This document shows, one piece after another, positions 46,348-55,830 of a stretch of 64,000 bases of DNA. Positions within the stretch are counted from its first letter, which is position 1. Each line of letters opens with the position of its first letter. Position numbers and translations under genes: made by a program. The stretch lies in the NCBI RefSeq assembly GCF_019139535.1, contig NZ_CP077073.1, positions 5,236,501 to 5,300,500 on the forward strand, read 5' to 3'. This DNA is from Pseudomonas muyukensis (GTDB lineage Bacteria > Pseudomonadota > Gammaproteobacteria > Pseudomonadales > Pseudomonadaceae). The notes under the pieces are model-generated. The model was not told the DNA's origin, searched no databases, and worked only from the letters and a program-made list of their open reading frames with translations.

Positions 46348-46800
46348 GCGCGAAGCAGGCGATGCGGTGGATGGCACCGGCTGCGCCGGTGTTCGCCGGC
46401 AAGGCCGGCTCCTACAACGGTTACGGCCTGCAATACCTGTAGGAGCCAGCTTGCTGGCGAACCAGGCGACGCGGAGGATGGCACCGGCTGCGCCGGTGTT
46501 CGCCGGCAAGCCGGCTCCTACAACGGTTACGGCCTGCAATGCCTGTAGCCAGCCTTGCTGGCGAACCAGGCGACACGGTGGATGGCACCGGCAACGCCGG
46601 TGTTCGCCGGCAAGCCGGCTCCTACAACGGTTACGGCCTGCAATACCTGTAGGAGCCAGCCTTGCTGGCGAACCAGGCAACGCGGTGCATGGCACCGGCA
46701 ACGCCGGTGTTCGCCGGCAAGCCGGCTCCTACAACGGTTACGGCCTGCAATACCTGTAGGAGCCAGCCTTGCTGGCGAAGCAGTCGACGCGGTGGCACCG
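46348..46800. repeat. Tandem REP array, about 105-base period
   Basis: At least four units in direct orientation between norR and cheV. The landmark GGTTACGGCCTGCAA recurs at 46419, 46525, 46629 and 46736 (steps of 106, 104 and 107). Each unit contains CCAGC(C)TTGCTGGCGAA and GTTCGCCGGCAAGCCGGC as inverted halves. Same family as 6483-6660. It probably ends norR transcription, and repeated hairpins may recruit other factors. Confidence 0.92.
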
Positions 46801-46908
46801 GCAAGCCTTGCGCCTGCTTGCAAACGCCAATAGCAAACTAAGCTAAAGCCCGACAGCAAAAAGCCGATAACCCGGCATCCTCCCCCTCATTCATAGCGAA
46901 GGTTGCCC

Positions 46909-47808
46909 ATGGCCACGCAAAAAGCCCGCGCGGACTCCTTGTCCCTGCTGCTGTTCACCCTGCGCAGCGGCAAGCTGATGGCAATCAACCTGCTGAAAGT
47001 CAGCGAGATCATCCCCTGCCCGCCGCTGACCAAGCTGCCGGAGGCCCACCCGCACGTCAAAGGCGTGGCCACCCTGCGCGGCAACTCGCTGTCGGTGATC
47101 GACCTGTCCCGCGCCATCGGCGAAATGCCCCTGGCCGACCCCGACGGCGGCTGCCTGATCGTCACCGAGATCAGCCGCTCGCGCCAGGGCCTGCATGTGC
47201 AGGCGGTGAGCCGCATCGTGCATTGCCTGAGCACCGACATCAAACCGCCGCCCTACGGCTCGGGCAACCGTTCGTTCATCACCGGCGTAACCCGGGTCGA
47301 CAACACCCTGGTGCAGGTGCTGGACATCGAGAAGGTCATTCATGGCATCGCCCCGCCGGCCCACGAGCCGCACCCAGGCGAAGTCAGCGAGGAGGACGCC
47401 AGCCTGCTGGCCGCCGCCAACATCCTGGTGGTCGACGACAGCCAGGTGGCGCTGCAGCAGTCGGTGCACACCCTGCGCAACCTCGGCATCGAGTGCCACA
47501 CCGCACGCAGCGCCAAGGACGCGATCAATGTGCTACTGGAGCTGCAAGGCACCGAGCGGGAAATCAACATCATCGTTTCCGACATCGAGATGTCCGAGAT
47601 GGACGGCTTCGCCTTCACCCGCACCCTGCGCGAAACCCCGGATTTCCAGCACCTGTACATCCTCTTGCACACCTCGCTGGACAGCGCGATGAGCGGCGAC
47701 AAGGCCAAGCTGGCCGGGGCCAACGCGATCCTGACCAAGTTCTCCTCGCCAGAGCTGACCAACTGCCTGGTGACCGCGGCTCGGGCAGTGGTGTTCGAGG
47801 AGCGCTGA
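46909..47808 (+). CDS. cheV: Chemotaxis protein CheV
   Basis: A 299-residue coupling protein. The CheW-like domain (about 8-155) contains KGVATLRGNSLSVIDL; the response-regulator domain (about 170-299) has NILVVDDSQV and the phospho-acceptor Asp225 in IIVSDIEMSEMDG. It links chemoreceptors to CheA and can tune adaptation. ATG at 46909 with GAAGG before it. No other che genes are near, except the Aer-like receptor at 48971. Confidence 0.95.
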   Translation: MATQKARADSLSLLLFTLRSGKLMAINLLKVSEIIPCPPLTKLPEAHPHVKGVATLRGNSLSVIDLSRAIGEMPLADPDGGCLIVTEISRSRQGLHVQAVSRIVHCLSTDIKPPPYGSGNRSFITGVTRVDNTLVQVLDIEKVIHGIAPPAHEPHPGEVSEEDASLLAAANILVVDDSQVALQQSVHTLRNLGIECHTARSAKDAINVLLELQGTEREINIIVSDIEMSEMDGFAFTRTLRETPDFQHLYILLHTSLDSAMSGDKAKLAGANAILTKFSSPELTNCLVTAARAVVFEER

Positions 47809-47896
47809 CATATCAAGTCAGGATTTTCCTGGCTTGATGCAGGAGAATGTTCGGGCATAATTCGCGCCCTTCGGATGTTCATTGCCGGTATCGCGT

Positions 47897-48211
47897 ATGA
47901 AATATCTCAGCTCTACCCTGATCGCCTGCGCCCTGCTCCTCAGCGGCGCAGCCCACGCCTCCAGCAGCCAGGCCTGGAACGACCAGCGCCAGCAGATGCT
48001 CAAGGCCTGCCTGGCCGCCAGTCAGTTCAAGGATGCCCACGCCCTGGGCAAGCCCGCCGAGTTCGACGACCAGGTCGGCTACAGCGCACTGCTGATCGAA
48101 GGCGTCTACCCGCAAAAACACATGAATAACCGCAGCGGCACCGAGCTATGCCTGTACAGCCGCCAGCAGCAGCATGCGGTGGTCACCGAATGGAGCCCAG
48201 GCAAACCGTGA
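47897..48211 (+). CDS. Small exported protein, unknown function
   Basis: A 104-residue protein with signal peptide MKYLSSTLIACALLLSGAAHA. The mature part is soluble, with two cysteines (LKACLAASQFKDA and TELCLYSRQQQ) that could form a disulfide. No family is recognised with certainty. Its end overlaps the start region of the YkgJ-like gene that follows, so the two are probably one operon. Confidence 0.78.
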   Translation: MKYLSSTLIACALLLSGAAHASSSQAWNDQRQQMLKACLAASQFKDAHALGKPAEFDDQVGYSALLIEGVYPQKHMNNRSGTELCLYSRQQQHAVVTEWSPGKP

Positions 48212-48942
48212 GCGAGGCACTGCGTTTCGCCTGCACCGGTTGCGGTAAATGCTGCACCGGCCACCACGTGCCGCTGACCCTGGCCGAAGCCCGGCAGTGG
48301 GCGCTGTCCGGTGGCCAGGTGATCGTGTTGATCGAAGGCTTCCTGGCCGATGGCCCTGGCATGCCGGCAGACCAGCGCGAGCATGTGCTGCGCCGTTCGC
48401 ACCCGGTGGCTTGCGGTGAGGCGCAGTTGCAGGTCTCGGTGACCTTCGCCGCCTTCAATCCGGGGCGCTGCCGCAACCTCGATGACAATGACCTGTGCGG
48501 CATCTATGAAAGCCGCCCGCTGGTCTGTCGCATCTACCCGGCGGAGATCAACCCGCACCTGCCGCTGCGCCCGGAAAACAAGGATTGCCCACCCGAGGCC
48601 TGGGAGCAGGGACCGGTGCTGATTCACGGCAACCTGCCGGTGGATGAGGCGCTGCGTGCCCTGATCGAGGCCTCACGTCAGGCCGACCGCGACGATATCG
48701 CGGCCAAGGTGGCGATCTGTCAGGCACTGGGGATGACCACCAGTGCGCTGAAAGGTAACGGGTTTACCGCGTGGTTGCCGGACATGGCGGCGTTTGCCTC
48801 GGTGCTGGAGCAGGCACCACGGGCGGTCGATGGACCGTGGGCGGTGCATGTGCAGGACGCGGCGCTTGCGGCCGGTCTACAGGGTCAACGACTGCAGGTG
48901 ACGGGCGAAGCGCCGGTCTACTACGCATTCATCGGTTTCTAA
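48190..48942 (+). CDS. YkgJ-family cysteine-cluster protein (long form)
   Basis: About 250 residues. The N-terminal cluster FACTGCGKCCTGHHVPLT is typical of YkgJ/UPF0153 proteins; further cysteines are in HPVACGEA, NPGRCRNLDDNDLCGIYESR, LVCRIYPAEI and KDCPPEAW. Likely binds iron-sulfur or zinc; function unknown. ATG at 48190 is used, but GTG at 48208 (VSEALRF) would overlap the previous stop by four bases and is equally plausible. Second family member in the window, related to 31267-31650 only in the cluster. Confidence 0.85.
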   Translation: MEPRQTVSEALRFACTGCGKCCTGHHVPLTLAEARQWALSGGQVIVLIEGFLADGPGMPADQREHVLRRSHPVACGEAQLQVSVTFAAFNPGRCRNLDDNDLCGIYESRPLVCRIYPAEINPHLPLRPENKDCPPEAWEQGPVLIHGNLPVDEALRALIEASRQADRDDIAAKVAICQALGMTTSALKGNGFTAWLPDMAAFASVLEQAPRAVDGPWAVHVQDAALAAGLQGQRLQVTGEAPVYYAFIGF

Positions 48943-48970
48943 GCCATTTGTAGGAGCGGCTCGGCCGCGC

Positions 48971-50551
48971 CTACAAGCGCCGCCAGAACTCATCCGCCAA
49001 CCGCCGCAGGTCCTTGGCCAGCTCGGCCACGTCACTGGCACTGCTGTGGCTGCGCTGCCCGACGCTGACCGTCGCCTCGCTGGCCTGGCGAATGCGGGTG
49101 ATGTTGCGGTTGATGTTCTCGCTGACCTGGCTCTGCTGCTCCACCGCCGCGGCGATCTGCAAGCTCATCTCGTTGATCTGGTTGACCCGCACGCTGATGC
49201 TGTCCAGCGCGTCGCTGGCCAGTTGCGCCTGCTCGACACTGTGCCCGGCATGGGCGCTGCTCTGCTGCATCACCTGCACCGCGGCCCGGGCGCCGTCCTG
49301 CAGGGCGGCGATCATGCGCTGGATATCGTGGGTCGACTGCGCGGTACGCTGGGCCAGGCCACGCACCTCGTCGGCCACCACGGCGAAGCCGCGCCCCTGG
49401 TCACCGGCCCGCGCCGCCTCGATGGCGGCATTGAGCGCCAGCAGGTTGGTCTGCTCGGCAATGCCGCGGATCACGTCGAGCACCCCGGAGATCTCGCTGC
49501 TGTGGTTTTCCAGCTGTTCGATCACCTCGCTGGCCTCCACCAGCGAGCCGGCCAGGTCCTGGATCGCACAGCGGTTGCGATCGACCAGCTGGTGCCCGGC
49601 CTGGGTCTCGTCCTCGGCCTGGTCGGCGGCCATCGAGGCCATCTGCGCGCTGCTGGCCACCTGGGCGACGCTGGCGCTCATCTGCTGGATCGCGGTGGCC
49701 ACCTGGTCCGCTTCGCCCTGCTGCTCCAGGCTGTTGGCATGGCTGCTGTGCAGCGCCTCGGCCAGCGCGCCGGAATGCCCGGCCAGGCGCGACGAGGTAT
49801 CGCCGATACGCCCCACCACCGCGCCCAACTGCGCCTTGAGCATGCGCATGGCGAACTCGATCTGGCCCAGGCCATCGCGCCGGCCTGTGTACAACTGCTG
49901 GCTCAGCGGGTTGTCGGCAATCGCCAGGGCCTGGCGACGCAGGCGCTCGTAGGGGCGCAACAGCCACTGGATCGCCAGGGCGCTGAGGCTTGCGGCCAAC
50001 GCCATCTGCACCAGGGTGACCAGCCAGGAGGCGCTATGCCACCACTGCCCGACGCCGATCACCAGTGCACACACCGCGCCCACCGACAGCGCCAGGCGCG
50101 CGCCAAGCCCGGCTACCGGCAAGCGCTGGCGCCAGTCGCGCCGGCCCTCGCGCAAGCGCGCATAGCAGCGCTCGGCCGCCTCGACCTGGGCCCGGCCGGG
50201 CTTGGTCCGCACCGACTGGTACTCCAGCGCCTGTCCGCCACTGCTGATCGGCGAGACGAAAGCACTCACCCAGTAGTGGTCGCCGTTCTTGCAGCGGTTC
50301 TTCACCAACCCCATCCACGAATGCCCGGCCTTGAGCGTCTGCCACATCTGGGCAAAGGCCTCGGCCGGCATGTCCGGGTGGCGGACGATATGGTGGGCGT
50401 TGCCCAGCAGGTCGTGCTGGGTGAAACCGCTGACCCGGACGAAATCGTCGTTGGCATAGGTGATACGGCTGTCCAGGTCGGTGGTGGACAGGATATTGGC
50501 GTCGCCGGGGTAATCCACTTCGCGACCGGTAACGGGCATATTGCACTTCAT
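48971..50551 (-). CDS. Aer-like PAS chemoreceptor
   Basis: A 526-residue methyl-accepting chemotaxis protein. A cytoplasmic PAS domain at the N-terminus (about 15-115, with [14 protein letters not shown] and [18 protein letters not shown]) suggests FAD-based redox or oxygen sensing as in Aer. Two close membrane helices follow (about 148-195), then a HAMP-like segment and the signalling domain. The hairpin tip is [20 protein letters not shown] (about residues 366-385). No periplasmic sensor domain. Convergent with the YkgJ-like gene; a small hairpin (48955-48976) lies between. Confidence 0.93.
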   Translation of the reverse strand: MKCNMPVTGREVDYPGDANILSTTDLDSRITYANDDFVRVSGFTQHDLLGNAHHIVRHPDMPAEAFAQMWQTLKAGHSWMGLVKNRCKNGDHYWVSAFVSPISSGGQALEYQSVRTKPGRAQVEAAERCYARLREGRRDWRQRLPVAGLGARLALSVGAVCALVIGVGQWWHSASWLVTLVQMALAASLSALAIQWLLRPYERLRRQALAIADNPLSQQLYTGRRDGLGQIEFAMRMLKAQLGAVVGRIGDTSSRLAGHSGALAEALHSSHANSLEQQGEADQVATAIQQMSASVAQVASSAQMASMAADQAEDETQAGHQLVDRNRCAIQDLAGSLVEASEVIEQLENHSSEISGVLDVIRGIAEQTNLLALNAAIEAARAGDQGRGFAVVADEVRGLAQRTAQSTHDIQRMIAALQDGARAAVQVMQQSSAHAGHSVEQAQLASDALDSISVRVNQINEMSLQIAAAVEQQSQVSENINRNITRIRQASEATVSVGQRSHSSASDVAELAKDLRRLADEFWRRL

Positions 50552-50668
50552 CGGAGGCTCTCGTTGTTGTACGGGAAAATCGGCAGGGCGTACGACTCTA
50601 GGGGCAAACGCCGGGGCAATATTGATCCACGGCAGGGTATTGGCACTTGGCCATCAACCGCTCGAAAC

Positions 50669-50722
50669 TGACAGCCGTGACAGCCAGGCGTCACGCTGGC
50701 GACCCGATCGGCGCGCTATAAC
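50669..50722 (+). promoter_or_regulatory. Response-regulator box and promoter of RND operon
   Basis: A direct repeat TGACAGCC at 50669-50676 and 50678-50685 (nine-base step) is followed by a candidate -10 TATAAC at 50717-50722. Tandem repeats with this spacing are typical for OmpR/PhoB-type regulators, and the position just upstream of the -35 region suits activation. The obvious candidate is the regulator encoded at 55036. Confidence 0.5.
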
Positions 50723-50773
50723 CCTGGCTACCCCAGACCCGTTCCCAGCCCTCCGGCCAAGGTGCCCGCCCCG

Positions 50774-51937
50774 ATGCGACGTCCGTCCCGCCCCCTCGTT
50801 GTTGCCGCGCTGGCCCTGCTGATGCTGACCGCCGCCGGCCTGTGGCTCGGCCAGCGCCCCAGCCCCCCGCCCAGCCGCGCCGCCAGCGCGGTGCCGGTGC
50901 GGGTGGTGGCCGTGGTCGAGCAGGATGTGCCGCGCTACCTCAGTGCCATCGGCTCGGTGCTGTCGCTGCACAGCGTCGAGGTACGGCCACAGGTGGAGGG
51001 CGTGCTGACCCAGGTGTTGGTCAAGGAGGGCCAGTGGGTCAAGGCCGGCGACCTGCTGGCCAGCCTCGACGACCGGGCGATCCGCGCCAACCTCGACCAG
51101 GCCCGCGCCCAGCTGGGGCAGACCCAGGCGCAGCTGCAGGTGGCCAACGTCAACCTCAGGCGCTACCAGCTGCTGAGCACGGACGACGGCGTGTCCAAGC
51201 AGACCCTCGACCAGCAGCAGGCCCTGGTCAACCAGTTGCAGGCGACCCTCAAGGGCAACCAGGCCGCCATCGACAACGCCGCGGTGCAGCTCAGCTACAC
51301 GCAGATCCGCTCGCCGGTGACCGGGCGCGTCGGCATTCGCAACATCGACCCCGGCAACCTGGTGCGCAGCAGCGACACGCAAAGCCTGTTCAGCGTCACC
51401 CAGATCGACCCCATCGCCGTGGAGTTCGCCCTGCCCCAGCAGCAACTCCCCGTCCTGCAGAGCCTGCTGAAAGCGTCGATCCCCGCCGAGGTCGAGGCGT
51501 ACATGGACGCCGACGGCGAACGCAACCTGCTCGCCAAGGGCCACCTGATGCTGATCGACAACCAGGTCTCGGCCAGCACCGGCACGGTGCGGGTCAAGGC
51601 CGAGTTCGACAACACCGACGGCCGCCTGTGGCCCGGCCAGCTGGTCACCGTGCGCCTGCGCACGGCGGTGGACGAGGGCGCCCTGGTGGTGCCGCCACCC
51701 GTGGTGCAGCGCAGCATCGACGGCCACTTCGTCTACCGCCTGGACGGCGACAAGGTCAGCGCCGTGCCGGTCAAGGTGGTGTACCAGGACAGCACGCTGA
51801 ACATCATCGCCGGGGTCAAGGCTGGCGATCGCCTGGTGCTGGACGGTCAGTCGCGGCTCAAGCCCGGCAGCACCGTCGAGGTCACGCCCGAGGCCCCCGC
51901 CCCGGCGGCGATGGCCGACCGCAGGAGCCAGCCATGA
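50774..51937 (+). CDS. RND efflux periplasmic adaptor (membrane fusion protein)
   Basis: A 387-residue adaptor of the AcrA/MdtA group with an N-terminal membrane anchor (about 8-24) and no lipobox cysteine. Lipoyl halves are VRPQVEGVLTQVLVKEGQWVKAGDLLASLDD and IRSPVTGRVGIRNIDPGN, split by a coiled-coil hairpin (about 100-160); the beta-barrel has GTVRVKAEFDNTDGRLWPGQ. It bridges the inner-membrane pump to an outer-membrane channel. ATG at 50774. Four-base overlap with the pump gene. Confidence 0.94.
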   Translation: MRRPSRPLVVAALALLMLTAAGLWLGQRPSPPPSRAASAVPVRVVAVVEQDVPRYLSAIGSVLSLHSVEVRPQVEGVLTQVLVKEGQWVKAGDLLASLDDRAIRANLDQARAQLGQTQAQLQVANVNLRRYQLLSTDDGVSKQTLDQQQALVNQLQATLKGNQAAIDNAAVQLSYTQIRSPVTGRVGIRNIDPGNLVRSSDTQSLFSVTQIDPIAVEFALPQQQLPVLQSLLKASIPAEVEAYMDADGERNLLAKGHLMLIDNQVSASTGTVRVKAEFDNTDGRLWPGQLVTVRLRTAVDEGALVVPPPVVQRSIDGHFVYRLDGDKVSAVPVKVVYQDSTLNIIAGVKAGDRLVLDGQSRLKPGSTVEVTPEAPAPAAMADRRSQP

Positions 51938-54900
51938 ACACCCGCAACGGCGTCTCGGCCTGGTGCATCGACCACCCCATCGCCACTTTGCTGCTGACCT
52001 TCGCCCTGGTGCTGCTCGGCGCCATCGCCTTCCCCCGGCTGCCAGTGGCGCCCCTGCCCGAGGCGGACTTCCCGACCATCCAGGTCACCGCCCAATTGCC
52101 CGGCGCCAGCCCCGAGACCATGGCCTCCTCGGTCGCCACCCCGTTGGAGGTGCAGTTCAGCGCCATCCCCGGCATGACCCAGATGACCAGCAGCAGCGCC
52201 CTGGGCTCGACCAACCTGATCCTGCAGTTCACCCTCGACAAGAACATCGACACCGCCGCCCAGGAAGTCCAGGCGGCGATCAACACCGCCACCGCGCGCC
52301 TGCCCCAGGACATGCCCAGCCCGCCGACCTGGCGCAAGGTCAACCCGGCCGACAGCCCAGTGCTGATCCTCACCGTCAGCTCCACGCAGATGCCCGGCAA
52401 TGAGCTCAGCGACTACGCCGAGACCCTGCTGGCGCGCCAGCTCAGCCAGATCGACGGGGTCGGCCTGATCAACATCACCGGCCAGCTGCGCCCGGCGATC
52501 CGCGTGCAGGCCCAGCCCGAGAAACTCGCCGCCATCGGCCTGACCCTGGCCGATATCCGCCAGGCCATCCAGCAGACCAGCCTCAACCTGGCCAAGGGCG
52601 CGCTGTACGGCGAGCACAGCGTGTCGACCCTGGCCGCCAACGACCAGCTGTTCCACCCCGAGGACTACGCGCGGCTGATCGTCAGCTACCGCGATGGCGC
52701 GCCGGTGCACCTGTCTGACGTCGCCAAGGTGATCCAAGGCGCCGAGAACGCCTACGTCAAGGCCTGGTCGGGCCAGCAACCGGGCCTTAACCTGGTGATC
52801 TTCCGCCAGCCCGGGGCCAACATCGTCGACACCGTGGACCGGGTGATGGACGCCCTGCCGCGCTTGCAGCAGATGCTGCCGGCCGCGGTCGAGGTGTCGG
52901 CGCTGCAGGACCGCACCCAGACCATCCGCGCCTCGCTGCACGAAGTGGAACTGACCCTGATGATCGCCGTGGCCCTGGTGATCGGGGTGATGGCGCTGTT
53001 CCTGCGCCAGTGGTCGGCGACCTTCATCGTCTCCAGCGTGCTCGGCGTGTCGCTGATCGCCAGTTGCGCATTGATGTACCTGTTTGGCTTCAGCCTCAAC
53101 AACCTCACCCTGGTGGCCATCGTCATCGCCGTCGGTTTCGTGGTCGACGATGCCATCGTCGTGGTGGAGAACATCCACCGCCACCTGGAGGCCGGCGACG
53201 ACAGCCGCAGCGCCGCGCTCAAGGGCGCCGGCGAGATCGGCTTCACCGTGGTCTCGATCAGTTTCTCGCTGATTGCCGCGTTCATTCCGCTGCTGTTCAT
53301 GGGCGGGGTGGTTGGCCGGTTGTTCAAGGAGTTCGCCCTCACCGCCACGGCGACCATCCTGATTTCGGTGCTGGTATCGCTGACCCTGGCGCCGACCCTC
53401 GCCGCGCTGTGCATGCGCCGCCCACCCGCCGAGCAGCACGGCGGCCTCGGCCAGCGCCTGCTGCGCGGGTACGCAAAAGGCCTGGACCAGGCGCTGGCCC
53501 ACCAGCGCACCACCCTGGCGGTGTTCGGCGTCACCCTGGCGCTGGCGGTGGCCGGCTACGTGGCCATCCCCAAGGGCTTCTTCCCGCTGCAGGACACCGG
53601 CTTCATCCTCGGCACCAGCGAGGCGGCGGCGGACGTGTCGTATCCGGCGATGATCGAAAAACACCAGGCCCTGGCCAGGATCATCGAGGCCGACCCGGCG
53701 GTACGCGCCTTCTCCCACTCGGTCGGGGTCACCGGCAGCAACCAGACCATCGCCAACGGCCGCTTCTGGATCGCCCTCAAGCCCCGCGGCGAGCGCGACG
53801 TCTCGGCCAGCGAATGGATCGACCGCATGCGCGCGAAGCTGGCCCAGGTGCCTGGCATCGTCCTGTACCTGCGGGCCGGCCAGGACATCAACCTCAGTTC
53901 CGGGCCGTCGCGCACCCAGTACCAGTACGTGCTCAAGAGCAACGATGGGGTGGCCCTGAACCTGTGGACCCAGCGCCTGACCGAACGCCTGCGGGACAAC
54001 CCGGCGTTGCGCGACCTGTCCAACGACCTGCAGCTGGGCGCCAGCGTCACCCGCATCGACATCGACCGCCAGGCCGCGGCGCGTTTCGGCCTGACCACCA
54101 GCGATGTCGACCAGGCGCTGTACGACGCCTTCGGCCAGCGGCAGATCAGCGAGTTCCAGACCGAGACCAACCAGTACAAGGTGATCCTCGAGCTGGACGC
54201 CCGCCAGCGCGGCAAGGCCGAGAGCCTCAACTACTTCTACCTGCGCTCGCCGCTGTCCGGCGAGATGGTGCCGCTGTCGGCCCTGGCCCATGTCGCGCCG
54301 CCCAGTACCGGGCCACTGTCGATCAGCCACGACGGCCTGTTCCCGGCCGCCAACCTGTCGTTCAACCTGGCACCGGGCGTGGCCCTGGGCGAGGCGGTGC
54401 AGATCCTCGAACGCACCCAGCGCGAGCTGGGCATGCCCGACGCCATCACCGGCAATTTCCAGGGCGCGGCCCAGGCTTTCCAGAGTTCGCTGTCGAGCCA
54501 GCCGTACCTGATCCTCGCCGCGCTGGTGGCGGTGTACATCATCCTCGGCGTGCTCTACGAGAGCCTGGTGCATCCGCTGACGATCATTTCCACGCTGCCG
54601 TCGGCGGGGCTCGGTGCCCTGATACTGCTCTGGGCCATGGGCCAGGACTTCACCATCATGGGGCTGATCGGCGTGGTGCTTTTGATCGGCATCGTCAAGA
54701 AGAACGGCATCCTGCTGATCGACTTCGCCCTGGAGGCCCAGCGCAACCAGGGCCTGACGCCCGAGCAGGCGATCCACCAGGCGTGCCTGGTGCGTTTTCG
54801 CCCGATCATCATGACCACCCTGGCCGCGTTGCTCGGCGCGGTGCCACTGATGTTAGGCGTTGGCGCCGGCGCCGAGCTGCGCCAGCCGCTGGGCATCGCC

Positions 54901-55026
54901 GTGGTCGGCGGCTTGCTGGTGAGCCAGGCGCTGACGCTGTTCACCACCCCGGTCATATACTTGGCCCTGGAGCGCCTGTTCCACCGCCGCCGGGCCACCG
55001 TTGCCCCCGCGCCGACCGCCAGTTGA
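51934..55026 (+). CDS. RND efflux pump, HAE1/MdtBC type
   Basis: A 1,030-residue proton-driven pump with two sets of six helices and two large periplasmic loops. Proton-relay aspartates are in VGFVVDDAIVVVENIHRH (about 400-417). Best resemblance is MdtB/MdtC/MuxBC drug pumps (ALGSTNLILQFTLDKNIDTAA; LPQDMPSPPTWRKVNPADSP) rather than metal pumps: the charged residues expected for CusA/CzcA are not recognised. The long frame running further upstream is antisense-phase noise. No outer-membrane channel gene follows, so it probably shares one encoded elsewhere. Confidence 0.94.
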   Translation: MNTRNGVSAWCIDHPIATLLLTFALVLLGAIAFPRLPVAPLPEADFPTIQVTAQLPGASPETMASSVATPLEVQFSAIPGMTQMTSSSALGSTNLILQFTLDKNIDTAAQEVQAAINTATARLPQDMPSPPTWRKVNPADSPVLILTVSSTQMPGNELSDYAETLLARQLSQIDGVGLINITGQLRPAIRVQAQPEKLAAIGLTLADIRQAIQQTSLNLAKGALYGEHSVSTLAANDQLFHPEDYARLIVSYRDGAPVHLSDVAKVIQGAENAYVKAWSGQQPGLNLVIFRQPGANIVDTVDRVMDALPRLQQMLPAAVEVSALQDRTQTIRASLHEVELTLMIAVALVIGVMALFLRQWSATFIVSSVLGVSLIASCALMYLFGFSLNNLTLVAIVIAVGFVVDDAIVVVENIHRHLEAGDDSRSAALKGAGEIGFTVVSISFSLIAAFIPLLFMGGVVGRLFKEFALTATATILISVLVSLTLAPTLAALCMRRPPAEQHGGLGQRLLRGYAKGLDQALAHQRTTLAVFGVTLALAVAGYVAIPKGFFPLQDTGFILGTSEAAADVSYPAMIEKHQALARIIEADPAVRAFSHSVGVTGSNQTIANGRFWIALKPRGERDVSASEWIDRMRAKLAQVPGIVLYLRAGQDINLSSGPSRTQYQYVLKSNDGVALNLWTQRLTERLRDNPALRDLSNDLQLGASVTRIDIDRQAAARFGLTTSDVDQALYDAFGQRQISEFQTETNQYKVILELDARQRGKAESLNYFYLRSPLSGEMVPLSALAHVAPPSTGPLSISHDGLFPAANLSFNLAPGVALGEAVQILERTQRELGMPDAITGNFQGAAQAFQSSLSSQPYLILAALVAVYIILGVLYESLVHPLTIISTLPSAGLGALILLWAMGQDFTIMGLIGVVLLIGIVKKNGILLIDFALEAQRNQGLTPEQAIHQACLVRFRPIIMTTLAALLGAVPLMLGVGAGAELRQPLGIAVVGGLLVSQALTLFTTPVIYLALERLFHRRRATVAPAPTAS

Positions 55027-55035
55027 GACAAGACC

Positions 55036-55707
55036 ATGCGTGTACTGATCATCGAAGACGAAGAGAAAACCGCCGACTACCTGCATCGCGGCCTCAGCGA
55101 ACAGGGCTTTACCGTCGACCTGGCGCGCGACGGCATCGACGGCCTGCACCTGGCCCTGGAAGGTGACTACGCGGTGATCGTGCTCGACGTCATGCTCCCC
55201 GGCCTGGACGGCTATGGCGTGCTGCGCGCGCTGCGGGCGCGCAAGCAGACGCCGGTGATCATGCTCACCGCCCGCGAGCGGGTCGAGGACCGCATCCACG
55301 GCCTGCGCGAAGGTGCCGACGACTACCTGGGCAAGCCGTTCTCGTTCCTTGAACTGGTGGCCCGGTTGCAGGCCCTGACCCGCCGCAGCGCGGTCCACGA
55401 ACCGTTGCAGATCCAGGTCGCCGACCTGTGGATCGACCTGATGGCGCGCAAGGCCAGCCGCGCCGGACAACGCCTGGAGCTGACCGCCAAGGAATTCTCG
55501 CTGCTCAGCGTACTGGCCCGTCGGCAGGGCGAGATCCTGTCCAAGACCGCCATCGCCGAGCTGGTCTGGGACATCAATTTCGACAGCGACGCGAATGTCG
55601 TCGAAGTGGCGATCAAGCGCTTGCGCGCCAAGCTCGACGGGCCGTTCGACAACAAGTTGCTGCATACCATTCGAGGCATGGGTTATGTCCTGGAAAACCG
55701 TGGGTAG
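55036..55707 (+). CDS. OmpR-family response regulator, CopR/CusR-like
   Basis: A 223-residue regulator. The receiver domain (1-about 115) has IIEDEEKTADYL and phospho-acceptor Asp51 in VLDVMLPGLDG; Lys in YLGKPFSFLELVARL. The C-terminal winged helix (about 125-223) contains ELTAKEFSLLSVLARRQGEI and VAIKRLRAKLD. Sequence style is that of the heavy-metal subgroup. Ten bases after the pump gene and thus in its operon. It likely binds the direct repeat at 50669. Confidence 0.94.
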   Translation: MRVLIIEDEEKTADYLHRGLSEQGFTVDLARDGIDGLHLALEGDYAVIVLDVMLPGLDGYGVLRALRARKQTPVIMLTARERVEDRIHGLREGADDYLGKPFSFLELVARLQALTRRSAVHEPLQIQVADLWIDLMARKASRAGQRLELTAKEFSLLSVLARRQGEILSKTAIAELVWDINFDSDANVVEVAIKRLRAKLDGPFDNKLLHTIRGMGYVLENRG

Positions 55708-55818
55708 CCTGGGGGGCGCTGCGCGCCCCTTTCGCGACACAAGGCCGCTCCTACAGCGGATCGCGTCCCCCTGCAGGAGCGGCCTTGCGTCGCGAAAGGG
55801 CTGCAAGGCAGCCCCAGG
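55708..55818. repeat. REP inverted pair between regulator and kinase genes
   Basis: Starts right after the regulator stop. Arms CTTTCGCGACACAAGGCCG and CGGCCTTGCGTCGCGAAAG with flanking hairpins fill the whole gap before the kinase gene. The two genes would normally overlap or nearly touch. Confidence 0.9.
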
Positions 55819-55830
55819 GAGCGACAGCCC

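Noticed and set aside
50842..51933. Long upstream extension of the RND pump frame
   Set aside because: It is an out-of-phase Arg/Gly/Pro-rich reading of the adaptor gene; ATG at 51934 gives the normal pump N-terminus and a four-base overlap.
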